Shown here: piece by piece, positions 44,714 through 55,180 of the stretch
Numbering within the stretch: position 1 is the stretch's first letter
Layout of the letters: the number at the start of each line of letters is the position of its first letter
Assembly: GCA_010015745.1 (NCBI GenBank)
Contig: ML978176.1
Coordinates: 126,400-190,399 of the forward strand
Source of the DNA: Setomelanomma holmii
Taxonomy: Eukaryota > Ascomycota > Dothideomycetes > Pleosporales > Phaeosphaeriaceae
DNA length: 64,000 bases
Reading direction: 5' to 3'
The notes under the pieces: model-generated
Databases searched by the model: none
What the model saw: the letters and a program-made list of their open reading frames with translations, nothing else
Told to the model about the DNA's origin: nothing
Position numbers and translations under genes: made by a program

Positions 44714-46198
44714 TCAAACGCTCTCAACGAAGGCAGATTGACGTGTCTCGGACGATCGTCGCTTCTTCTGGAGCTTCTTCCCTGTCGATTGTCTCCGTTC
44801 GGCGAGTTCCACCTCCTCTGGTGTGGGCGGCGCGAAAGTGCCTGGCTTCAAGACCTGAAAGCCGGAATTTACGTTGCGAAGGACTTGAGACTCGCGCTGG
44901 TTTTGCTCGGTAGAGACCTCGTATGGTACCTCATCATACGAGTACTGGTGGTGAGGGCCACGAGGTTCGTAGGTGTCAGGGTAATAGGCCGCCTTTGGCG
45001 CATACGACTCCATCAGAGGCACACCTTGCTTAGCCTGGTTGGAAGCGTGGCTATCCTGGACATGACTCGATGCGTGTGTGGCTGCGGACTCGTCTTGTGG
45101 GTCGATAATAGAAGCGAGCGGCGGAGAAGGAGTCTTCTGAGGCATGAAATAGTTCACACCATTGACTGTCTGAATCTGGTTATCCGCCACGCTGGCCCAC
45201 TCTCCGCTATTACCTGGCTTGCGAACGCGAGGTGTGAGTTGTCCAGTCTCAGCGACGTGGGACATGCGATGGCTTTGGAGAAGGTCGAGGTCGGTGCGAG
45301 GGTCAACAGGTACTGGAATCGATGCAGGTCTGATGTAGGCAGTTTCGTAGGAGCGGACGTCTTGCTGAATGGCCATGTAGTCCGACTCGTCGCTTGTGCG
45401 CCGGCTGGACTTGTTCGACGAGACAGCGGAGTGAGCATGGGTATCGGTGCGAGCTGTGCAGTGAGTCAGCTGATGATGCGCCTTAAAAGGGGAGTTGACT
45501 TACGTGAAGGAGGTCCAGATGGGGCCCCAGAGCGCGATGACTCGAGGGCTTTGAGTGCCGTAGGGTTGTGCGCGATATGATGGTTGCAGTTACCGCATCG
45601 CACGGGTGCAGCTTGGCTGCGACCAGGTGATGGCGACCGGGAATCAGTGGGTACCCGCTCGGCAGAGACAGCGCGGTCGAATGAGCTGCTTGGTGCTCGC
45701 GAGCTATTGCGGCTGGAGCCGTAGACTACTGCTTGGGGGAGCTCGAGCTGCGAGTTGTTGTAGCTGTTGCTGTAGCTGTTGCTATAGCTGCGTGGAAGCT
45801 TCTCCTCCATGATGGAGTTGCGGCTGCTGCCAACTGGCGTGTTGGTCCTCGAAATCCAGACACCGTCGACTTCGATTCCACTCTGGATCGCGCGGATACC
45901 GAAGGGGATTTCGTCTTTGGTTTCTATGCTCACAGCAGTGACTGGCTGTGCCTCGAGCATCTCTGGCGTCTGTGCTCGCTTTCCCTTGTCGACTTTGCTG
46001 TATTGCTTGATTTTGTTGGTGTCGTACCAAAGCTTCAACAGACCAAGAAAAATGGTGAGAACGATGCCGCACGCCAGGACCTGTGCGACGTTAGCATTTC
46101 CCGCGCTCGATAAACCGAGCACTGCTTACAAAGGTCATCTTCTGCCATAGCGCCCAACTGTTGAAAAATTCATGGCCGCCTGAGGATCCGAAACCCAT
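44714..46198 (-). CDS. Single-pass membrane protein of unknown function
   Basis: Three exons, 46198-46130, 46080-45504 and 45453-44714, with 49- and 50-bp introns (CTAAC and CTGAC branch sites), total 1386 nt, 461 aa. A short N-terminus (MGFGSSGGHEFFNSWALWQK) is followed by one membrane segment, VLACGIVLTIFLGLLKLWY (about residues 24-42), then a long Ser/Pro/Asn-rich hydrophilic region with a CGNC pair (VRCGNCNHHIAHNP, about residue 180) and a basic C-terminal tail (KKLQKKRR). The layout suggests an N-terminally anchored protein with a long disordered soluble tail. I recall similar unnamed proteins in other filamentous ascomycetes but know no function. Consistent splice phases argue strongly that it is a real gene. 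Confidence 0.8.
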
Positions 46199-49100
46199 TT
46201 TAGCGGAGGAAAAGGACTAAAGGATTAAGTCGAGGTAGGAATAGCGGATGGCCCCGCGGGAAACAGTGGCTCCAAGGGTCCAGGAAGGCGCGGCGGCTGC
46301 CGACAATCTGGTCTTCAGGAACGACTAAAGACACTTGAAATCAGGAAGATACGACCACGAAAAAATAGAATCCGGATGAGTCGACAAGATGAAGTTCTCA
46401 ACGTCCGACGTTGACGATTGAGATTCAGCGATTACCCTTTACTTGAGGTACAACGATGCTCTTTTAAGAAGTTGGGTCGTAGTCCAGCAGCAATCCCGTG
46501 ATGGAGGACAACGAGTGGATTCAGTTGACTGGCGAGCGAGCGCAAGGTAGCAGGACGTTCGTCAGGCCACGATGGGGAACGACGCGGGGGTTTTGTGGTT
46601 GACTTGGGAGAGCGGCGTAGTGGAAACGAGTGTGGAACGTTGGACTGGCGAGCGAGGGACGGGTGTCACCAGTGAATCAGAGCTGCCATGTACAGGACAC
46701 CAAGAGCCAAGAGAATGCACAAAGGTCGACCGTGCTTGCTGTGGCTGGTGAATGCTGTTGATTGGGGACTTTGGTGTGAAGGTAGTCTGAGGGTCGTCAC
46801 AAGGAGCGCGAAGACATGGGGAGGGCAAATTATTATATTGCAATGCAGCCTCAGGAGGGATCCGCGCCTACTAGGATCCACCGAGGAAACGACGGAAGCT
46901 CATTTTGAGGAGCAAAGTTCACATCCTTGCGCCCAAGACACCCGACCGTGCTCGCGACAAGCCATGCCTGCGTCCTCCCGCATGCTAACCTGGCGCCACC
47001 ATGCTCGCTGCACGTCCCTCGTCTCCCTATGGCCCAGGATGCTGCATAAGGCTATGCAATGGTGACGGCGGACGGCAAAACTAAGCGCCCGAAATAGAAA
47101 ACGACGATGCGCGAGTGTTTGGAACGATAACCTGCACCGCAACTCCACATAGATCGGCGCGACAGCGGCCAGCAATACGAGCCTGGAGATGCGGCGTGCT
47201 CGATGCTGGCCAGTAATGTATCCCGCAAAGGCGATGACGGTGCTCGCGACGCTGCTTTGGGTGAGAGCTTTGTGATGCTGTGCGACAGGTGTTCAGCATC
47301 GCGGCCATCACCAGCATCTCGGAATGGCATGTCGAACAGACGTGAGGGCGTTACAGGCAAATGCTAGTCAGCCCAGCAAATAAAACCATGGCGACCAAGC
47401 TTTGACGCGGCTTGTCATCGGGTAGTGTTCCAAGACGGCTCGTAAAACACGTTTCCGGCATGGTCTTTTCAAGGGTGGAGCGATGAGAGCCAGTGCCTCC
47501 GCGATGACACTTCGCAGAAAAGAAATGCCGAGCCTCTCGCCATTCCTGGAGGCCCTTCCGACAGCGAAGTGTTTCGCAAAACTGTAGATCTCTGAAGACG
47601 TGCTGGCAGCCGTCACACACGTCTTCGCTGCAATGAAGCTGTGGTTCCTGAATGTCTCTGCGGCTCGCCTGCAAATTTTGATGGCATCTGTCATCCGTGT
47701 GAGCCGATAGCTCGTCCACTTTGAGCAGGTTCTGCACTGCAGCTTTCAACAGTAACGCAATTGTTCATAGCGTGAGCTCGAATGCCCAGAAGTTCCTCAG
47801 CCACGCGATGCATCGTCTCTCAACGAGCGGCCGTCTCATTTCCCGGAGACCTGGCGAGAAACAGTCCTCACCAACATGGGCATGGCCGCCGCACCGTTGG
47901 CTGACGGCTTTGCTGTCGCCTCGTGGTTCTTACCTAAAACTGCAAACCTAACTCGACCCTTCCCAGGTAGTCTCTGGACACGCACATTGCGATGCAGATT
48001 TCTCGCTTCTCCACCATAATGGCAGCCCAGGCATCATGGCCCTGCTACGGCTTACGATTGGACTGGGGCCATCGAACAGAGCCTGCCTGCTCCATTGACG
48101 CTCGGCACAGCGGGGAGCACAACATGGAGAGCGATATTGATGCCACCACGCACGACATCTGTGCAACTCAGACACCCAGCACACACCGCTCCTACTGCAC
48201 CCATCCGCGAGAGGGCACGGCGTCGTCCACGGTATTGGAATTCTAGAAGATCTGATTGCGGATTGAACGAGGTCCCGCATTTCCAATATTAGCGAAACTT
48301 GTTATCGATTGGACAACGCATCTGCCATACTGTACGCCTTGCAGCACCAGGCATCCCCTCGCCACTGCGTCTCATGACGGTAGTGGGAGTCAGTTCACTC
48401 GCTTCTGACGAGTCCATGATGTGGTTTCGTTGCAACATCTGACCGCGGCCTCCGAGCCTAGAAGATGTAAGGACAATTAGTGTAGGCATAGTCAGCGATG
48501 GTATATTGACTTAAGCAGCGGATCATTGAATCGGGCGGTGGCTTCGGAGCATTCCATGGCACGATGGAACGTTAGTCTTTGCTTCTGTTTTTCTTCACAC
48601 ACACAATTCAGGGCCGCACCGTTGATCACGCAACTGTTGAGCCCGCCGTCTTCAAGTCAGAAGTCTAGAACTACGTGTTTGGCGACAAAACTATCGGTTC
48701 ATAGGAACGGCTCATCGACAAGACGGTTGCCTCCGGTGAGGGGAACAGCTGCAGGCGATGCATATGCTCCCTCAAGCGACAGCTGTATCCTGCAAGCACC
48801 GGGATGGGCTTTCCTGCATCTCACACAGCCTTGTCCAGAACACAAACAGACCCGATTCGAGTACAAAGCCTGCCAGGTACTGGCATGCCGGCCAAGAGAT
48901 GTCAGCTGAACTCTCGCCACGCTCAGGTACAGGTATTCGGGACAGAATCGCCTTGGAACGATATACTAAGATCCAGCTTACTTTCGATATACTTCACACC
49001 CGCGTGCAAGGACCACTCGCTTGTAGTGGTATCACGGCGGCTACTAGGCGGCGAAGTGATGTCAAAGATGGTCTTTGAAACTGTTGTGCCTCTCGTAGCG

Positions 49101-50100
49101 CTATAAGTGTCCCTGATCACGGACCGCTGCGGTGCCATGTTAACAGTCATGACGGCCCCACGTGAAACGCTGTGCCTCAGGACACAACCTGATACTCGAG
49201 TCCACATCACGACTCGGTGCTTGACAGCTCGTTTGGGGCGATGAGGGGCTCGCGTCTCGTGATGCGGACGGCGAGGTACGCATCTTCCTCTTTAGGTTTG
49301 TGATTCCTGATTGAGAAGCGCTGGGGGTCTGCTAGATCCTAGACGAAACACAACACCAGCAGTGGTTCGCGCTCAATCCTGGGACCGACCGCAATCCCCT
49401 GGTCTCGATTTCGGATATCTTCGGAAGCTTTCAAGCCTCAAACGCTGACTGCAAAATGTGGCGAGGCTCACACGCTCTGACACTTCGCCGGCACACCCGT
49501 CGCGATAAGTGCACAAAAATCGTTACCGGCTGCCACGCTACGACCGCGTGGTGACGAGAATGCGGGTGTGGCCGGTGAAGCCGCAGCCGTGTCAAGCAGC
49601 GAGAGTACTGATCATGGACGATAATCGACTCCAAGCCATAATGTTGAAAGAAGCTGCTTTTGGCGGTGGCCAGGGCGAGCTGAGGCGGGCTCGCCGTTGG
49701 TTCCTGGATCACATGCAGGGACAGTGCGTAGGTGCGGAGGTGTTCCATGGCTGCAATGGCGTGTTTGATCAGCATCCCTCAGCGCTTCTCTCATATCGAC
49801 GCGAATTGTGATTGTAGACTGACTGCTGCGACTGCTCTCTCAGTTCTCTCTACTCGCCATGACGTCGCTCCCTGTACCTGTCCAGCTCGCACGAGTTGCC
49901 CGGAAATGCCATGGCCGAGCCACTTCCAGCAGGGCCCGCTGATCCGCAGCTGCCCCATTGGATCTCGGCGATCAAGTCATGATCTCACCCGATTCCAGAT
50001 GAAGATTCCTCTTTAACCTTTGCTGCCAACTCACGCCGCATAACAGAAACACCCCACATCACACCGTATCGCCTGTCCCAGTCCTTAGACCCTGATCGCA
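46199..50100. other. 3.9-kb stretch with no recognisable gene
   Basis: It is the upstream region of the membrane-protein gene and of the small gene starting at 50101. Open frames up to about 130 codons (for example 47351-47749, minus) carry no recognisable domain. No repeats or RNA genes were seen. Confidence 0.5.
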
Positions 50101-51071
50101 ATGCCCATCCGCAACCCGTTCCGCCGCGCAGGTGCGCCCGACATGGTGGATGAAAGCCAGCGGAATGCGGCGGAGAGTGGATTCAAAGACACAACTGTCT
50201 CGGGAGCAAAGCCCCTGCAGATTAAGGACCCCGCCGAGTACAAGCTGAGTGGTGAGGCTATCTCCGCATGAGCTGGGGGTGCACTGCATCTCCCGGCGCC
50301 GCATTGGACGAATTGGCGCTTACCATGGTCAACAGATATCAACGACAGCGGCGTGTACCTTCCAGTGAGACGTTCTCTGTACTGGCTTCAGTTGCATGCA
50401 GTGCATCGCATGGCGACGGCAGGTACCAGAGTTTGGTGCAGTCACGGCTGACTGTCGCGTTAGCCTTCCCCGCATCAAGAGAAGCCCACCTTCTGGCACT
50501 CCAAGTCCAACACATCCACAACGTCCTCGAACCACCGGAGTCTGCTTGCCGAGAATGAGCCCTTTAGCATATCGCGCGAGAGCTTCGACTCGTACCGGAG
50601 ATCATTTGTATGTACACACGTTTGGCATCCTCAAGCAACCCACTTACCGCGGCACAGGACATCTCCGCTCGCTCACCAATCGACTGCGGCGGTGAGACAT
50701 ACCCGCGCCAGTCTCTCGACGCGAGGCGCTCCGTAGATACCAGACGCTCGCTCGACGTCCGCCGTTCGCGCGCCACGCCGCGCTCATCGATGCAGCAACA
50801 TCGCGAGAGCACAGACCAGGTGCCCGAGGAGGGATTCGAGGAGGTCGGATTGAATGATGAGCCCAAGCCACAACCGCAGAAGAAGCGCGGACTGTTTGCG
50901 CGATTCGGCGACAACAACAACAACAACACAGACGAGAAGAAGGAAGAGCGACCGTCCTCGAGTCACCACTTCTCCCTCACAGGGCGAAAACGGGCCGAGA
51001 GCGGTGGAGGAGCAGAACTGAAGCCCATGCCACGGCAATCAACTGAAGTGCCTGTCGAGACCAGGTCATGA
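50101..51071 (+). CDS. Small conserved fungal protein of unknown function, with a 29-nt exon
   Basis: Exons 50101-50251, 50336-50364, 50464-50607 and 50658-51071 total 738 nt, 245 aa. All junctions are GT-AG; the intron before exon 3 has a GCTGAC branch site. Phases fit and rebuild continuous text across junctions (LSDINDSGVYLP then PSPHQEKPTFWHSKS; SYRRSF then DISARSPID). The protein is hydrophilic and probably disordered: an Arg-rich N-terminus (MPIRNPFRRAG), Ser-rich blocks, three RRS-containing repeats (RRSVDTRRSLDVRRS) and a C-terminal KKRGLFARFGD and FSLTGRKRAESG. I recall such proteins, unannotated, across filamentous ascomycetes. Many Ser/Arg sites hint at phosphorylation; no function can be assigned. 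Confidence 0.82.
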
Positions 51072-51743
51072 CCTCTGGTCAATTATGAGAAGGACGATGA
51101 GATGATAAACATACACAGTTCAGGACTTTGTATTGCATGATAAGAGCTTGGATTGATTATATTGGCAGGCATCATGGCGCTCAGGATCGGACTGGCAGCA
51201 TTACCCTTATAGAGCATCTGGTATCAGGTTTGGGCTGCATTACAATCGCTACCAAGGACAGGACTGCGTTGTTCTTCGTTGTGGGGTACAATAACCGCGA
51301 CACCTAATACTGAATCTTAAATCCTCAGTTTCACACCATTTCCTCAGGATGACTTGAACATACTTCAGTCCCTATAGTTCGGGAATAAAATTGGCAGCGC
51401 ATTCGGTCTCGGAAGCTTGTGTCCTCCGCGATCCTCTCAACGAACATGTGCACCCTCTGCGACGGCGCTAAAGAGCTAAGCCACCGGCCGTCTACTCCAA
51501 TGCCGTCATCGAGCAGTAGCGTCAGGACACCACTGTTTCGCCATCTTCAAATGTTTAGGAAAGTGTAAACAAAACCAAGAGCAACGATGTCAGCATAGTT
51601 TGATTGCGAGCGACACATGCTAACGTGATTGCGACGAACTAGTCCGCTAATTACATCCTAGACCATCCTTCAGAGTAGACCCAGTCAACAGTATCTCCAA
51701 GCACCGAATGACGCAAGATTGCAGTTTCACGTCTACTTCTCAC
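51072..51743. other. Intergenic region between convergent genes
   Basis: It lies between the stop codons of the small conserved gene and the peroxidase-like remnant. Nothing recognisable was found. Confidence 0.4.
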
Positions 51744-52362
51744 TCACAGCGTCGCAGTTGTGTTCGTAGGACTGAACGTGAACGGCACACCTGCCGGACT
51801 CTGCGCAATCAACTCATCGATAGTCACACCCACGAATTCCCCGATTGGCGCTGAAGGCGGCGTCCAGTCTAGCTTGACTGGCAAGCGCTCGTTACCTGTG
51901 GAAGTCCATCAGCTCAATTCTTGTTGTGGCAATGCGGTGGTGTATGTTCAGTATGTCAAGACACTTACAGAAGAAGTACTCAACCCAATCCCTCCTCGCA
52001 AGCGGCTTCCTCCCCGCTCCACCGAAAATGCTCAGAAACATTGCATTCTCGCCTAGAATCACGGTAATAGAGGCCTGCGTAATCCTAAACTCTGGGTTGG
52101 CGAGACTCATGTCGTATGCGTGTCTCGCGCGCGCATTAGCTGTGAAAGTGAAAGTCACAAACGTCAGCTATGTATCTCAGGTCCATGTTCTGGGCTGGGG
52201 ACGAACCTAGGGATGCGGTGTTAATCGTCTTGGAGTTGTTGAAGTACGACACAAAGTTGTCAAACACGGGTGGGTTGAGTTTGTTGGACGTGTCGAAGAA
52301 CATGTCCGCCCTCGACAAGCTGCCGTCATGCTCAATAAATCCATGTGCTTTGTGCAACATGT
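51744..52362 (-). pseudogene. Heme-thiolate peroxidase (chloroperoxidase/peroxygenase family), N-terminus missing or unrecognisable
   Basis: Three exons, 52362-52207, 52139-51969 and 51895-51744, splice cleanly (introns 67 and 73 bp) to about 159 codons. They show the central and distal part of family-2 peroxidases: MLHKAHGFIEHDGSLSRAD with the acid-base Glu-His-Asp motif, then ARARHAYDMS, GENAMFLSIFG, ARRDWVEYFF, NERLP and a C-terminus with GVTIDELIAQSPAG. An intron with good borders precedes the first exon, but the frame upstream (to an ATG at 52540) does not contain the proximal heme-ligand motif (Pro-Cys-Pro and the following ALN.LANHG type stretch) that every active member needs. The gene is either 5' truncated or its first exon is too diverged to see. 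It starts head to head with the broken dehydrogenase. Confidence 0.72.
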
Positions 52363-52719
52363 CTAAATCGAAAAAATAAGTCACACATCAAATCAGCATG
52401 CAAATTACAAACTCACAATGCTGGATCGTTACAGGAGGCGCAGGCACACGTACGATGGATACATCGCGGTTACGTTTATCTGTTCCGTTCGCTGTTTCGC
52501 ATCCTCTGCCAAAGGGAGTCAGAGCGGTCCTCAGCCTCATGTCCTGAGCGTCACCTACGCGCTTTCAGACTCCAGAATGTCCGGGCCTTCCGGAGCGATG
52601 TGATTGAGCGATGCGTTGTCGCGGTGTATAAGACCTTTCGCCTTCGAACGGGTGGAAAGGCAGCATTCGAGCTTCGAACAAGCAGCAGCAAAATACCATT
52701 GACGAAGACCACATTCGCG

Positions 52720-54340
52720 ATGAAGTACACTCTCTTTTCACACCTGTTTGCGACAGCAATCCTAGCTGCACGCCCATTCTTGAACAAGCCGGACACTGGG
52801 TATGTGCCGTTCTCTATGATACGTCGCAATCTATAACAGCCAGTATCGACGACGCCCTTGCGATACCGCAGAACGGCAGCCTACCAGATCTCTCTCGGCT
52901 GCTTGGACTTCCTGACTTCCACTGGGCTGCACGACACGTCCTCAATGCCTCGACGTATGGCCACTTCCGATATGGTTAGGTTGGAGAGTGGTCATACAGG
53001 AATAACCTGGAGGCTTTTCATCGCTTGAGGTTTAGACCAAGGGTTATGGTCGATGTTGTGGACATTGAGGCTTCTCTCGGGTTCGTTTGCAAATGGTCTT
53101 TGGGCCAGAAGATTGAGTGCTGACAGTAGAGTGGGACAAGCATTCTGGGCTTCAAATTTTCGGCTCCATTCTTCATTAGTCTAAGTGCGACGGCTGGTAT
53201 GGTGCATCCGAAAGCTGAGCGTGGTTTGGTGGCGGCCGCTGGCCAGGATGGTATCTTGTGACGGTTATGAGGAGGAGCGGATCATGTGTGCCACGTGTCA
53301 GTGTCTGGTGCTGCTTCCTCACCTTATCAAGCACCTCTTACCTCAACAGTATCGTAGATACGTCATGTAAACAGACCCTGCGGAAGGCCCTTGTGTACAG
53401 AAGCATGAGCACAAGGGAAATACACAGACGACAGAACACTCTTCTAATTCATTTTGCATTACACCGCTATATATCTTGTACATGGTAAGTTGACTACCAT
53501 GCGACGCTTCGCAAAAACTATAATTGACATGATACAGCCATCTCTCGCATCCACCCTCTCGATGAGCGACGTCGCAGAGGCTCGAGTCACTCAAGATCAG
53601 GTTATCTTCCAACAAATACGTAACCTTTTCACGCCTCTCTGTGAAAGCTATCAACTTACCACGGCTTCCAGATCTCCATCTCCAACAACCAAACCCAGAA
53701 CTAGATCCTCTTCAACCGCATCGAACAATCAGGCGCCAAAGCCACCGTGCTCACAGTCGATTCCGCAGGTGATCGAACGCGCCACCGCGCCCTCCGCTAC
53801 GTGCCCGACACCAACATCGCTCGTACAGTGCGTTACACTTACATGACATGGCCTTACTACCAGCAGCTGCAGAACATGACTTCGCTCCACATCATACTAA
53901 AGGGAATACAAACAGTCGAGGATGCGCGCATGGCCATTAAAGTGGGCGCGCCTGCTATCTTTCTCTCGAATCACGGCGGGCGGATGCTCGACGGCGCGCC
54001 ATCAACCATCGAGGTTGCGCTAGAGATACTCAAACATGATCCCATCATCTTCCAGCAGACTGAAGTGTATGCTGACGGCGGCGTGAGATATGATACTGAT
54101 ATCTTGAAGCTGCTGGCTCTAGGCGTGAGGGCAGTAGGGTTGGGTAGGCCGTTCATGTTTGCGAATGTGTTTGGGGCCGAGGGTGTGGCGAGGGCGATTC
54201 AGTTGTTGAAGAGGGAGGTTGCTACGAGTGCGGCGGCGCTGGAGGTGAGGAATTTTAAAAGGATTGATCATACGAATGTGGGTGCCTATGCGTGGTTTAC
54301 ACAGGTCTGTTGGACTGCTGCTGACATTGCGTTAGGTTGA
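52720..54340 (+). pseudogene. Secreted-type FMN-dependent alpha-hydroxy-acid dehydrogenase, inactivated
   Basis: The start MKYTLFSHLFATAILAA is signal-like. Remnants follow in order: LPDLSRLLGLPDFHWAARH, EWSYRNNLEAFHRLRFRPR, ILGFKFSAPFFISLSATAG, MPSLASTLSMSDVAEARV, RIEQSGAKATVLTVDSAG, ILKGIQTVEDARMAIKVG, FLSNHGGRMLDGAP and YADGGVRYDTDILKLLALG. The lysine, SNHGGR and GG motifs of the FMN/active-site region remain. Recognisable introns: 52800-52843, 53081-53131, 53485-53537 and about 53620-53671. Damage: a TAG at 52977, a 212-bp insertion (53260-53471), a probable one-base frame slip at about 53620-53672 and a TAG at 53702. Relatives such as lactate or glycolate oxidases and cytochrome b2 oxidise 2-hydroxy acids (family knowledge). 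Confidence 0.88.
53260..53471. mobile_element. 212-bp insertion with 8-bp target-site duplication
   Basis: TATCTTGT occurs at 53252-53259 and again at 53472-53479. Removing one copy plus the intervening DNA rejoins GGT ATC TTG TAC ATG, restoring the family text GILYMPSL directly before a proper GTAAGT donor. The 8-bp duplication size fits hAT-type elements, but I see no matching terminal inverted repeats, so the class is open. Confidence 0.7.
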
Positions 54341-54359
54341 GTCGACTCCTAATGGGTAG

Positions 54360-55014
54360 TTGAGCTAGATTCGAACTCTTTGGAGGGAGGTGTCCTTGGT
54401 TCCAATTTCGATCTTGATGTGCTCGAACCGCAGATCGTAGTTTTCGAAGCGTCCTCGAGGTTCGCAGTCTGCTTCGCAATGACATGCCGCACCCTAAATC
54501 TTCGTAATTCCAAGCAACCCAATGCTTCCTAGAATACCCCAAGCGTACAGCTCACCCTATCGTCCCTCGACGATCGCGTTTGCGCGATGCAATGTTGAGG
54601 CTCTTGCGTCCGCTCAACCTGAGACACTGGCTCCGGGCATCCCCTTCCTTGAACCCTGGATCCTAGCTAGGCACGTATTGAACATCCGTGCGTTGTATGA
54701 ACATAACCATCCATGAGGGTAGGGTTTCTAGGGCCAATCGAGTAAGGGATCGGTGGACTGCAATAGTGGGCTGGTTATGATAGTGATGAGAGCCAGGATT
54801 GCGAGTCAGGGCCTTTGTTTTGTTTGCTGTAGTTTGGCTACAGTGGAAATGACAGAATGAGCTGTAGATTTAATGAGCCTTCAAGAAGTGGTTATATCCG
54901 GAGGACCATTTGCAGGAAACTCGCGATAGAGGCAATGAGATTCACCCAGAACGCGTAGATGTTTCGATGATAGAGAGTCCTACGCCTTGATCGATCCCTG
55001 CTGTTGACCAAATA
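54360..55014. other. Intergenic region left of the Fot1-like element
   Basis: The short open frame 54522-54716 has no recognisable content. The TA target duplication of the transposon lies at 55013-55014. Confidence 0.4.
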
Positions 55015-55041
55015 CCGTGGTGCCCGGCCGTCCGAGCCACC
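55015..55041. repeat. Left terminal inverted repeat of the Fot1-like element
   Basis: It starts CCGTGGTGCCCGGCCG directly after TA. It matches the right repeat in 24 of 27 positions. Confidence 0.9.
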
Positions 55042-55180
55042 TTGAACATCAAAACAGCACCTATACTTAAAACTATTGAGCCACGTACAATACTTATTAT
55101 CGCGAGATTTCTTTGTAGTAAGATCTATAGATCTTGGTTAATATATAAAGCTATCTATATTTAGCTGGAAGATTAATTGC

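Noticed and set aside
44738..45580. 280-codon plus-strand open frame
   Set aside because: It is antisense to the third exon of the minus-strand membrane-protein gene, whose splice phases and sequence are convincing.
54305..54359. A last intron in the dehydrogenase with a WFTQVESTPNG ending
   Set aside because: The intron would be only 31 bp, below the usual fungal minimum; the unspliced end at 54340 was kept, although decay makes both uncertain.
54330..54440. Possible minus-strand tRNA suggested by a GATTCGAACTC motif
   Set aside because: The T-stem does not pair and no acceptor or anticodon arm is present at the right spacing.
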